A stretch of DNA of 15,159 nt, taken from the NCBI GenBank assembly GCA_003024985.2, contig PXIH01S0001527.1. The stretch is one strand, 5' to 3'. This document shows, one piece after another, positions 1 through 8,011 of this stretch; position 1 is the first letter of the stretch; every line of letters begins with the position of its first letter. The position numbers and the translations under genes are program-made. The DNA comes from Euperipatoides rowelli. Lineage: Eukaryota; Onychophora; Udeonychophora; Euonychophora; Peripatopsidae. The notes below the pieces were generated by a model. That model saw nothing but the letters and a program-made list of their open reading frames with translations, had not been told where the DNA came from and did not search any database.

Positions 1-445
1 CCTTTTTAAGTTACCTTGTTTTCGACTTAACAAAACTACTTTTGAAGTTTAATCTTGATTATTGTATAATTTTCCAAAGAGATGGGAATAATTTTTTTTG
101 AGGAAGGGGTGGTGGGCTTTGCAATGGACCTGGGGGGGAGTAACCACTTGACCCATACATTTTGTGGTGTGGCCCTGCATATCTTGGTATATTTCCTAAT
201 TGGCCCTCCTATTAATTGACCCCTGCATTAGACCATATAAGAGGTTAAAACATTGTCATCAAATACCCTATTTATTCTTCGTTAATTATTTTTCATCAAT
301 TATTTAAAGAATCAATAGGAAACTAGTTTTGATTTTATTATAAACCCCTTAATCACTGGGTTTTTCTTCTTAAAAGAAATTAAACATTATAGTTGCGGTG
401 TAAAATGTTACATAGGAATGTTAATTCTTGTATTTGTCTATGTTC
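1..445. other. Gene-free stretch, left edge
   Basis: No exon of the flanking GTF2H1 gene or other coding signal is recognisable on either strand. Positions 95-235 stand out from the AT-rich surroundings, with G-rich then C-rich patches (for example a G7 run near 131 and GGCCCTCC near 201). That composition resembles the ends of non-autonomous elements, but I could not pair two ends. By position this is intron downstream of the third coding exon. Confidence 0.5.
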
Positions 446-453
446 ATCTAGGA

Positions 454-920
454 CAGGAATGGCGAACCTAATTATGTTCAAATGTCTAGTGTGACATTAC
501 AACTCATCCAGCGAACATCATTGTACATAAGAAGTCCGCCATATTGAGAATCAACCTAGTCTAACATCTTCGAGAACTGGTAATTATTTAAAGCACATGC
601 AGATATAAGATTAACAATATTAGTTAGCATTGAGAGTGCACTTTCAAATTACTTCATACTTGCTTTCACGCACAACGCTTCCTGGCGTAAAATGCAATGG
701 AACTGCACAATAGGGTGCTCAACTTCTTCACTAAGAAATTTCACAAAAACATTATGTTTATCGACTATATTTGAAGTAGCATCAATTGTCGCACATTTTC
801 CTATTTATTACATGTATAATTCTATACCATGCATAATGAGTTCATGTGGAGGGCCACCCAAATTGGTGTTTGTGTATCACATAGTGACACACGTCATAGG
901 TTCACCATCCGGTATCCCTG
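454..920 (-). mobile_element. hAT element, 467 bp, internally deleted
   Basis: The left end reads CAGGAATGGCGAACCTA. The right end, on the reverse strand, reads CAGGGATACCGGATGGTGAACCTA, so both share CAGG and a TGGYGAACCTA block. Directly outside lie ATCTAGGA (446-453) and ATCTAGGG (921-928), an 8-bp target-site duplication with one mismatch, as expected for the hAT superfamily. The interior carries part of a transposase on the minus strand with in-frame stops. I infer a deletion derivative of a longer autonomous hAT, now dead. It sits in the GTF2H1 intron beyond the third coding exon. Confidence 0.8.
490..801 (-). pseudogene. hAT transposase fragment (GTF2IRD2/SCAND3-like)
   Basis: Read on the minus strand, one frame gives a segment ending in a block like HPIVQFHCILRQEALC, then a stop, then NIVNLISACALNNYQFSKML, a second stop, and VDSQYGGLLMYNDVRWMS. 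This order (the FHCxxHQEALC-type block, the VNxIRxxxLNxxQF block and the YGDLxxxxxVRWLSRG block) is characteristic of the hAT transposases domesticated in vertebrate GTF2IRD2 and related genes. Two in-frame stops and loss of everything before and after show it is non-functional. The VRW motif keeps R and W but the following SRG is degraded. Family assignment rests on these motifs from general knowledge, not on a search. Confidence 0.75.
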
Positions 921-1316
921 ATCTAGGGTTCCAAATCTGAAATGTATACTGCTTTTGAAGGTTAAATATAGAAAAAAAAGGATTTTTATATCATTTTTTT
1001 CATTATTACGTATGGAGACATTGATTATTTAAGTTTTTAACTAAACAAACGAAAGCTTTTAAAACTTGCAAATTGGCAATATTATTTTTAAGTCAATAAA
1101 AATATTAAAATACGTTAATGGTAACCCACAAATGTCTAATCAAATTGTTAGTTCTTACCAAAAATGCAGGAGACACTCCAACGTCCTGATTAACAATTTT
1201 TTCGGAATTATTTTTTTTCTATAACAATTAAAAAAAAAAAACATCAAATCAATCCATTGCATTGAATTAGCTTAGGTTTCAAAATAAAATATTTTAATCG
1301 TCATTCTTTTACTCAC

Positions 1317-1413
1317 ATTGGCATGATGTAACCAAAATTCATCTGCCGTAATAACCTGAGAAACTACCAAATCTTTATACAATTGGAATAATTCCGGATC
1401 AAGTGACAGCACT
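1317..1413 (-). CDS. GTF2H1: GTF2H1 coding exon 3 (start of BSD domain)
   Basis: This 97-bp exon encodes the last base of the Arg119 codon and residues 120-151 of TFIIH subunit p62. It contains [20 protein letters not shown], nearly identical to the first BSD domain of animal p62. The acceptor is a pyrimidine run ending TTTTCAG at 1414-1416, and the donor is GTGAGT at 1311-1316. It enters in phase 2, matching the end of the previous exon, and leaves in phase 0. BSD domains help anchor p62 within the TFIIH core, including contacts with the XPD helicase. The human protein is 548 residues, so about 400 residues, including the second BSD domain and the C-terminal helical region, should lie beyond the left edge. 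I found no exon 4 candidate in 1-1316. Confidence 0.93.
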
Positions 1414-1448
1414 CTGAAAAAAAAAAAAAGAACTAAAATGAAGAAGAC

Positions 1449-1643
1449 ATGACAGTACCAAAAGATAATAACATTACCATACAAGCAACAGAAATACAAG
1501 GATTTGGACAATCACAAAGAACTATAAGGAGAAACCCTACCAGAGCAAGACGACCTCAAAATTTGAATGTATATATATTTGACCTAAGCAGTCACATGAG
1601 TACGCCATACAGAAGTGAGCGGGAAAGCAAAGCTTATGGATAG
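1449..1643 (+). other. Coding-like scrap, possible retroelement tail
   Basis: An open frame of 64 codons lies just outside GTF2H1 exon 3 on the opposite strand, in intron sequence. Its middle reads RTIRRNPTRARRPQNL, an arginine/proline-rich stretch that resembles the RRS-R-R-RxPxxL tails found after the integrase in LTR-retrotransposon polyproteins. Base composition is less AT-rich here than around it. Nothing else of a polyprotein is recognisable next to it. It may be a short remnant of a retroelement pol C-terminus, or chance. I do not regard it as a gene. Confidence 0.2.
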
Positions 1644-2091
1644 CAAGTTTGTTCGTTAACCTAGTTGATTTGATTGATATTTATGTAAGCAATCAACCTT
1701 TACTATATTTAGAATATATATTATTCTTATTAAGTCAATAAGTAATAATAAATATATTGTACATATTAAGGATGTAGTTCTTATTTAATTTATACCGCAA
1801 TTAATTATGTTATACTGTATTTATAAGCATAAATAATGAAAATATTATATATACATATACTGTAGAATATTGGAGCAGCAGCTAATTAAAAATAACTTCT
1901 GTTTCACTGTTAAATAAATAATAAAGCTGCACAACTGAATACTGATAAAAGCTGAAGACTTTATTCTGTATACAATGCTCCCCCTACTGATATAAATAAG
2001 AATGATAGAGGGAAACATGGTAAACAATCAGACATAATAAAAGAAATTTCGTAATAATCCATAATAATTATAAATATCATCTAGCAAGCAT

Positions 2092-2890
2092 GAGTTACCA
2101 GATTTCTTGACTGACAAACTGGGACAATTTTTTTAACAAAAAAAAAAAAAGTAACGTATATAATAATAGAAAAGCTTTTTTTTTTTTTGGAAGGGGAGGG
2201 GGGCATATTTTTTGAGTTTTTTTAATTACGGTATACTTTTTGAGATAAAATCAACAATCACATATAAACATTCAGATATTTAATTATAACAATAATAATG
2301 CTTTAATTTTTTTTTATTTTAAAATGATTAACTTTTAATTTCAGGTAGTATGAATCCAATTTTGGATGAAATAGGCTTATAAATTAGAACAATAGAAATT
2401 TGGATATAAAATCTATTTAGAATTTTAAAATGAAAGACTGAAAGTCCTTTAAAATAAAATAAACTACATTATCTTTATATTTATACATCACTATTGTTCA
2501 AGTTGACCATGTGTGTGTGTGTGTAAAACGACAAGCGCCTAGTCTTCCAAATAACATTTATTTTAGTCGTGATTGAAAATTTTGACCCAAATTCCANCAA
2601 ACATGTGCAGAGTGCGCTCGTATTTGTAAGTCATCTAGCTATCAAACTAAATGAGCTAAAGTTTTATTAATATAATATTAACCGCGGTAGTTAGGTTTAG
2701 TAGCAATTAATAATTAATTATTAAGCATGCCTTTAAATGGATTCAAAGCAAACAAAAAAGTGCAATTTCCAGGATTTTTTACTAGTTTTGATAAACCAGA
2801 TTATTCAAGTCCTGAAACCTCTTATAGGGACACAGAATTTTGAGGCTACAAATCGGGACAATCCCAGAAATCCGGGACATCTGGCAACCC
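2092..2890. mobile_element. Degenerate element with GTTRCCAGAT inverted ends
   Basis: Reading in from 2092 on the plus strand gives GAGTTACCAGATTTCTTG, followed by CTGGGACAAT. Reading in from 2890 on the minus strand gives GGGTTGCCAGATGTCCCG, followed by CTGGGATTGTCCC. The two ends match over GxGTTxCCAGAT and again at CTGGGAYWAT, so they look like terminal inverted repeats of one roughly 800-bp element in the second coding intron. GCAAGCAT (2084-2091) and GCAGGCAT (2898-2905) could be a duplicated target, but seven bases are left over on the right, so this is uncertain. No transposase is visible inside. Confidence 0.4.
2510..2524. repeat. (GT)7 microsatellite
   Basis: A run of GT dinucleotides in the second coding intron of GTF2H1. 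It is short and probably polymorphic, with no sign of function. Confidence 0.9.
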
Positions 2891-3210
2891 TAAATAAGCA
2901 GGCATACGCTATCTTTAAAATCAAACTGCACATACATGCAAACATTTAAACATTAGCATAATATTGCATTGATTTACTCATACAAAACAATTTAAGCAAA
3001 TTCTGTGACTGAACACTACAAGACTGTCCATCAGAAGCTTTTACTATATATAGATTAGGCCTAGTAAACAAAGAATGAACCTATGCGAGTTTTAATTTCA
3101 TACGAACGAATCAAGAAAAGATATAATAAAATACAATGGATTCGTTACAATTAGAGAGTATATCTCATAATTAATTTTCAACAAAAAATAATTTTTAGAA
3201 AAACAATTAC

Positions 3211-3412
3211 CTATTTTTTTTTTCCAATTCTTGATCAACTGTGCGTTTGAACTTAGGCAAAAGTTGTTGAAGAAGTTCTTTAACATCATTACGGTCTTTC
3301 AATTGAGATTCTTGACCCATAGGGTTAATGAAATGAAAAGTTGAAGCTTCCCCACTGTGCAACACAATCTGAAGCTGGATTTTCGGTTTGGAATCAGGAG
3401 AAATCTTTTGAC
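3211..3412 (-). CDS. GTF2H1: GTF2H1 coding exon 2 (second half of PH domain)
   Basis: This 202-bp exon completes the Ser52 codon, encodes residues 53-118 and gives the first two bases of Arg119. It contains [20 protein letters not shown] and [15 protein letters not shown], closely matching human p62 in the same order. The acceptor is TTTTTTAG at 3413-3414 and onward, and the donor is AG|GTAATTG at 3204-3212. Residues up to about 108 form the N-terminal pleckstrin-homology-like domain. In characterised p62 proteins that domain is the docking surface for TFIIE alpha, activator acidic regions such as p53, and the repair factor XPC. Between the two conserved blocks, the loop ([15 protein letters not shown]) is a few residues longer than in human. 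Confidence 0.96.
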
Positions 3413-3495
3413 CTAAAAAAAAATATTTTATGTAATAAAATTGAAAGAGAAGACACAATTAAGTCTATTTAAATTTAATCAAAATATAATATTCT

Positions 3496-3570
3496 TTCTG
3501 CTGGTTTTGGACCCAGGACATCTGACTTTCCGAGACAGAGCTCTAACCACAGAGCACTCTCATTAAATCC
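3496..3570 (-). repeat. tRNA-derived SINE head
   Basis: On the minus strand the segment holds GTGGTTAGAGCTCTG, like an RNA polymerase III A box (tRNA D-arm), and about 30 bases later CTGGGTCCAAAACCAG, like a B box with a T-arm stem of four pairs (CTGG/CCAG). The spacing suits a tRNA. However, the acceptor arm does not close and the anticodon arm is degraded, so it is a tRNA-like SINE head and not a working tRNA gene. Any SINE body should lie further left in 3413-3495, but I cannot delimit it. It lies inside the first coding intron, in the same orientation as GTF2H1. Confidence 0.55.
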
Positions 3571-3724
3571 ATCCAATCCAACACCTAAAGTTTAAAGTAC
3601 TGAAGCAATATGCTATCATACGTTATATGCCTTTATAACCTTATTTATTCAAGAGTCATTTCCAAAACATACCAATCTTGTTGTGCATAAAACAAACCTC
3701 ATCAATAAATATGTTAGAAACTAG

Positions 3725-3838
3725 CCACATCAGTATACCATATTTTCATATATTTTTAGGCCGAAAAAAAAAACATTCTTTGAAACAAAAGATTTTTTTT
3801 TCTGTCTAAAAATATACGAAAAATGGTGTTAGTGTGTA
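3725..3838. repeat. Foldback MITE / hairpin with about 40-bp arms
   Basis: The left arm (about 3736-3773) contains CATATATTTTTAGGCCGAAA. The right arm (about 3792-3828), reverse-complemented, contains CGTATATTTTTAGACAGAAA. They are about 85% complementary with a loop near 18 bases, and weaker pairing extends outward on both sides. The structure is typical of a small foldback MITE. If transcribed within the GTF2H1 intron, the RNA would form one long hairpin. No clear target duplication was found. Confidence 0.65.
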
Positions 3839-3899
3839 ACTTATTATTGATAATGTGCATACACTGCGAGAGTATTATGTTTTAGAAATGACACTATAC

Positions 3900-3990
3900 T
3901 AGTGCTCCGTGTCAGCTGATTAATCGACTAATCTTTTTTTTTAGATTAGTCGATTTTTAATCTTCAGATTGACTAGTCTTTTTTTTTTTT
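3900..3990. mobile_element. Orphan hAT-like end with palindromic subterminal repeat
   Basis: The segment begins TAGTGCTCCGTGTCAGC, a plausible hAT-type terminus, followed by AATCGACTAATCT, a T run, and its exact reverse complement AGATTAGTCGATT. A third, degenerate copy (AGATTGACTAGTC) follows before a T15 tract. AATCGA/GATTAGTCGA repeats next to the terminus are common in some animal hAT families. I could not find the matching opposite terminus in the next few hundred bases, so the element is probably truncated. Confidence 0.4.
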
Positions 3991-4183
3991 TTTCACTTAC
4001 CCCCCACCTTACCCCTATCAAATGATCTGGTCTTGAATGACATAATATACAGCGAATAAAATATGAACTACAGCTTTACATTTTAAAAACATTCTAATAA
4101 AAGCATATACAGTAAAAAGTCAATTAAATTATGCTCCTTTAATTTTAAAACATTACGTATTAAAATAGTTAAAAATTGATTAT

Positions 4184-5600
4184 AGAAACTGATTCATTAG
4201 AAAAAGCAAACCCCAAATTTCCCATTAAATTGTCAACCCCTCTAAAGTTCCTTCAGGTTAGCACTCCTACAGTAGCCCCAAATATATTAGCTGAACAAAT
4301 CGAAACTGATTCCCCTACCGTACAATTCAATACAAAAATAAATGAAATATTATAAAGAAAAACAAGGAATTAGAATCTGAATCATATCAATGGAAACTCA
4401 AAACGTCAGAGTTATTAAACCAAAAAGTAAACAAAACACTTCCAAATTTAAATGCAGCAAATAGCGATAATATACCAATCACAGCAACACCATTTGAGTT
4501 AACAGGGCTTGAAATGCAAAATATTCGAGTAGGCGATTTTGGACTGCCTGAATTTAATCATCAAGGGTAAACGCTAATAATGATACCGATAAAAAAAATC
4601 TATTAACTATAAGAGCACATACTCCTCAATCCGATCTTAGTAATAAATATAAAGATTATAAAGCTTCCATCAGTCCAGGAATAATGTCAATGTTTCCAGT
4701 ATTTACAGTCAACCCCACAATCTCTTCGAGTGTGAAAGGTGGTTGGACACTTTCACAGGAATAGCAAGCGATCTCAACTGGGTCCCGCCTCAAAGGAGGC
4801 AAATATTGGAGCAAAAATTTCCTCCAAATGCCAGAATAGCCTAATTTTCAGGGTTAAGAAACATAAAGGATATTAATATTGATGAAAAAATAGGATTATT
4901 TAAAATATTATTTTCAAAAAGAAAAAGAAAACAAGACGGGCTCGCACTCATGTCAGAATACAAACAAGCCACAAGTGAGACTTAAGCGCCTTTCGTCTGC
5001 AATTAATGGCTGCAGCAAATGCCATATAATTTCATATTCTTTAGCCAGTGTTGGACAGGTTATTATTAAATCATATGCCATCTTAATTTCCGAGCTAAAC
5101 GTGATATCCAAAAACAAGGCTTTACAACATTTAAAGAAGCTGTTAATTACACTCTCGAGATAGAGCAATACTATGACAGTGAGAAAAACTCCAAGAGGGC
5201 ACTGCATGCAATTAGCCAAGAAATAGCGGAGGGGGCAAACAGGAATTACTCAAGTTATGATACCAAAAGGGTAAACAATCTCAATTGTATAATATTCAAT
5301 CTAAACACATTAATAATTTCACTTCACCACTTGTTATAGCCTCTAATTCAGATAAAAAAGGTTATGATGATTCAGTGGTGCAAATAATTCTTATAACACT
5401 GAAAATAAAACTAATACAAATTATAGATGTTTTTATGTTAGTAACCATATTCTCACTGTTATATGTGATGCATGTAAGAACTCATCACACATAGTTAATT
5501 ACTGTCCTAATATTATCAGGATTGGCGGTGCAGCTGCGGCAACTAACAGCAATAGTATGCCATCGTTAAACGTGAACGCTCCTCACCATTGAGAGCTCTA
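4184..5600 (+). pseudogene. Gag-like region with CCHC zinc knuckle
   Basis: Several plus-strand frames read as hydrophilic, coding-like protein. A charged helical, coiled-coil-like stretch lies at about 4370-4440, a capsid-like stretch around 4730-4980, and another helical stretch at 5114-5280 (TLEIEQYYDSEKNSKRALHA). At 5464-5505 there is an exact C-x2-C-x4-H-x4-C zinc knuckle (CDACKNSSHIVNYC), the nucleocapsid motif that binds RNA in retroelement Gag proteins. Stops, for example after 4568 and in 4849-4851, and frame changes separate the pieces, so no intact Gag remains. Assignment to Gag rests mainly on the knuckle and on position upstream of protease and RT. Confidence 0.65.
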
Positions 5601-5969
5601 ACAGGGCGGGGAGCGCAATCTAACAAAATAGAGTCAGAAAAACGTTTTAAAATGATAAAAGGAATAAAATCTAATACAAGACTATTTTTATTCCTGAATC
5701 TAGAGATGCACTAAATAAAAGAAAGAATTACAAAAGGATACAAAAATTCTCATCTCTAATAAACATAATAAAATTGGTGGTCAATATAATAAAGCCAATT
5801 TTAATAAAAATATTCCTGCTAAAAATAAAAATTATAATGGGAGTATAGGTATCGTCACTATTGGGAAACACGTTAGTAGCACCAGTACAAATTTTTATTA
5901 AAAAATCTGACAAATTAATTAGAAGAGAAATAAAACTTAAATTAATTACTTTACTAATATAAGCCTATT

Positions 5970-6424
5970 ATTAAAATTAATGTAAAAAATATAGAATTGT
6001 TAGCTGAAGGCGCTCTGCCTCCAAGCTATATAAAATCTTTAACCGGGCCATTTTTTCCTTTCATCCCCAATTGCTAATCATTCGATAGGGGGCTACAACA
6101 CCATTCTTAATATTAAACTAGCCAATATTAATATTTTTATACATGATTGTAGCCCCTCTCAAAATGAAAAAGCCGGTCCAACTAATATTAGGAGCCGACT
6201 TTTTACAAACGTGTAATGCAAAATTAGACTTCTCTAACAATGAAGTCGCTTTTGATATCAAGTTCAGCCAAGATTGGAACTCTTTCATGAAGCAAAAATT
6301 GGATATGAAACATTCTCATGTATCAAAATCATTTCATCTCAGAAATATAGAGTGCATGAGATATTCAATATTCAAGATTTGTCGTTTGAAAGAGTTTACA
6401 TTCAGAGGTTGGAATCAATATTAA
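5970..6424 (+). pseudogene. Retropepsin-like protease remnant
   Basis: The 6143-6424 frame contains QLILGADFLQTCNAKLDF, which matches the conserved (I/L)LGxDFL segment near the end of retroelement aspartic proteases. Upstream, a second frame gives NIELLAEGALPPSYIKSL, aligning by eye with the usual stretch holding the catalytic D-T/S-G-A. Here that position reads AEGA, so the catalytic aspartate appears lost. A frame change and stops lie between the two parts. Both observations indicate a dead protease. The alignment of the active-site region is inference. Confidence 0.55.
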
Positions 6425-6490
6425 TTGATAATCGCAGCATCCTAGAATAAAATGTTGAAGAGAATACAGGTGCGAATGTAACTCCATTGA

Positions 6491-7242
6491 GCCTGTTTTT
6501 GTTGATAAAACCCATATATTTCAATACCGGATACCCCATTCATTATATGATTCATTGAAAAAGAAAATGTCACAATTAGAAACAGCAGGAATTATTAGAA
6601 AGGCTATCAATACTCAATACAATTTGCTGATATTAGTAGTACTGAAAAAAGACATTAATATCAGTATCGTACTAGACCTGAGAAAGTTAACGTTCACATA
6701 AAGCCATATCTCTTCCCATTAATGAGAATCGATGACATTCTCCTTAGATTTGGTGGCACTAAGTAATTTTACACACTCTATTTAAACAATGGCTATTTCA
6801 ATGTTAGCCCAGCAAAATCGGTGCACACAGATTTAGTTTCAAGTTGCCTTGGCAACGGTATTCCCTTTGTCGGAAGCCATAAGGCCTAAGTTTCTCAGCC
6901 GCCTACTTTCAACAAATTATAAATAACTGCCTGCAGACTATTAAATAAAAAGATAAAGTCTTAGCATACTTAGGTGATGATATATTAACAAAAACAATTG
7001 ANGGGCATCTGGAGGTTTTGACTGAGGTGTTTGAAGCTTTTAGTAAAATAAATATGGCTATAAAGCCAAGAAAATGCTGCCATTTACAGAAATCATTAAA
7101 ATTGTTAGGACACATTATAGATGAAAATGGCAGTAAGCCCACCGATCAAAATACAGCCACCCTGACCGATTTCTTTGCCCTACCACAGTTAAACAAGTAA
7201 GGAGTTTTCTAGGCTCCATAAGGTTTTACAGGAGGTATATAT
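6491..7242 (+). pseudogene. Reverse transcriptase remnant, Ty3/Gypsy type
   Basis: The piece from 6491 has the N-terminal palm pattern with MSQLETAGIIRKA and IVLDLRKLT. After several broken stretches, the catalytic region appears at about 6964 as AYLGDDIL, where the normal motif is Y-x-D-D-I-L, so one residue is extra. The frame at 7018-7200 then gives EAFSKINMAIKPRKC and KLLGHIIDENG, the palm/thumb segments typical of Ty3/Gypsy RT, followed in another frame by the VRSFLGSIRFYRRYI connection block. Internal stops, frame changes and an ambiguous base at 7002 make it non-functional. RNase H and integrase are absent. Confidence 0.8.
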
Positions 7243-7413
7243 AAATACAGTAGGCTACATGTAAATATGGTACATATAAAGTATATAGGCCTACTCTATA
7301 CTGTACACACATACAGTATGTACGTGAATACATAACAGTGATCTAATAGAATTTAATAATTCCTAAATTTAGAATAGAGTGGCATACATTTTTTTAATTT
7401 TAAGATTACTTAC

Positions 7414-7567
7414 TTTTTATCTCGGTATAATTATTGCTAACAGTAAATGAGTCTTTTCCATCAGGCAGCCAGGCCATTCGTTCACCCATAAGATACAATG
7501 TTCCATCATTTTTCTTGTATCTTACATAATTTACCAAAGAAAGCACTTCTTCTGAAGATGTTCCCAT
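7414..7567 (-). CDS. GTF2H1: GTF2H1 coding exon 1 (start codon, first half of PH domain)
   Basis: This 154-bp exon encodes residues 1-51 and the first base of codon 52. It begins MGTSSEEVL and includes [19 protein letters not shown], matching the N-terminus of human p62 residue for residue in length (51 residues to the same splice point). The ATG is at 7565-7567, within AACATAATGGGA. The donor is AAA A|GTAAGT at 7408-7414, and its phase fits the acceptor at 3413, restoring Ser52. p62 is a structural subunit of the TFIIH core, acting in RNA polymerase II initiation and nucleotide excision repair in the nucleus. The exon is not open long enough to be conspicuous by ORF length alone and was found by its similarity to the family. 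Confidence 0.96.
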
Positions 7568-7620
7568 TATGTTAAATAACAATTATCCAAGAAAAACTAA
7601 CAAAAAAAAAAAAAAAAAAG
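7568..7620 (-). promoter_or_regulatory. Probable 5' UTR acceptor site upstream of GTF2H1 ATG
   Basis: On the minus strand, a T17 tract followed by GTTAG (AG at 7597-7598) precedes a 29-base leader ending at the ATG. This is a convincing polypyrimidine tract and 3' splice site, implying that the start codon lies in the second transcribed exon with a non-coding first exon further right. I cannot locate that first exon or a promoter. A TSS within the short leader cannot be excluded. Confidence 0.5.
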
Positions 7621-8010
7621 TAAAAAAAAAATTAACAATTGATTAATAAATATTAAATATTATAAAATAATGTGAAAGTCAACAGGTTACAAAAACAAAA
7701 CTAGGTTTGCAAATCCCTAAATATCTGCCTGCTTAAAAATTTTGTCAATACTTCGAAAACATGAAATTCTAGGTATCCTAACAATCGTGCTTTTTATGGG
7801 TTGAATGAAAAAAATTACAGATGTGAAATTAACAAACTAGAATTTGAACTTCTTATGCCTAGTCCTGAAATGTTATATATAATAGTAAAAAAAATTAAGA
7901 GATTTGCAGGATGTTTCTTGTTTTATTCACTCATATAGTCTATTTTTTTCTTTATCTACCTCTCATATTTTCTAGGTATAGGCTACAATATACATTTAAT
8001 GTATAAGCTT
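7621..8010. other. AT-rich stretch without gene
   Basis: No coding signal or RNA gene is recognisable. The stretch is low in GC, with A/T homopolymers. It separates GTF2H1 coding exon 1 from the 3' end of the non-LTR retrotransposon, and may be 5' UTR intron of GTF2H1. Confidence 0.5.
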
Positions 8011-8011
8011 T

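Larger units (their letters stand above)
4184..7262 (+). mobile_element. Decayed Ty3/Gypsy-type retroelement, antisense in GTF2H1 intron
   Basis: Fragments of a retroelement polyprotein follow one another on the plus strand in the usual order: a gag-like region, a CCHC zinc knuckle, a retropepsin-like piece, and a reverse transcriptase. They are broken by many stops and frame changes. There is no RNase H, integrase or recognisable LTR, and similarity stops shortly after the RT connection near 7240, only about 150 bp before GTF2H1 coding exon 1. It fills most of the first coding intron in antisense orientation, so it does not offer sense-strand retroviral signals to the host transcript. It is an old, inactive copy. 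Clade assignment comes from RT and protease motif style only. Confidence 0.75.

Noticed and set aside
692-940. Plus-strand 82-residue open frame
   Set aside because: It runs antisense across the hAT element and its right terminus; the minus strand carries the recognisable transposase remnant.
1-1316. Fourth coding exon of GTF2H1
   Set aside because: I looked on the minus strand for the region after the first BSD domain (for example a GISAAFLADVRP-like block) and found nothing with splice sites.
3496-3570. Functional tRNA gene
   Set aside because: The B-box region looks tRNA-like but the acceptor stem does not pair and the anticodon arm is degraded.
4953-5219. Minus-strand 88-residue open frame
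   Set aside because: It is antisense to the gag-like region, which has the coding-like plus-strand frames and the zinc knuckle just downstream; the peptide resembles no family.
6909-7142. Minus-strand 77-residue open frame
   Set aside because: It overlaps the reverse transcriptase frame on the other strand and shows no recognisable motif.
7242-7330. LTR or promoter at the right end of the retroelement
   Set aside because: The TACAGTA/TACTGTA-rich palindromic sequence has no matching copy at the left end and looks like simple AT-rich intron sequence.
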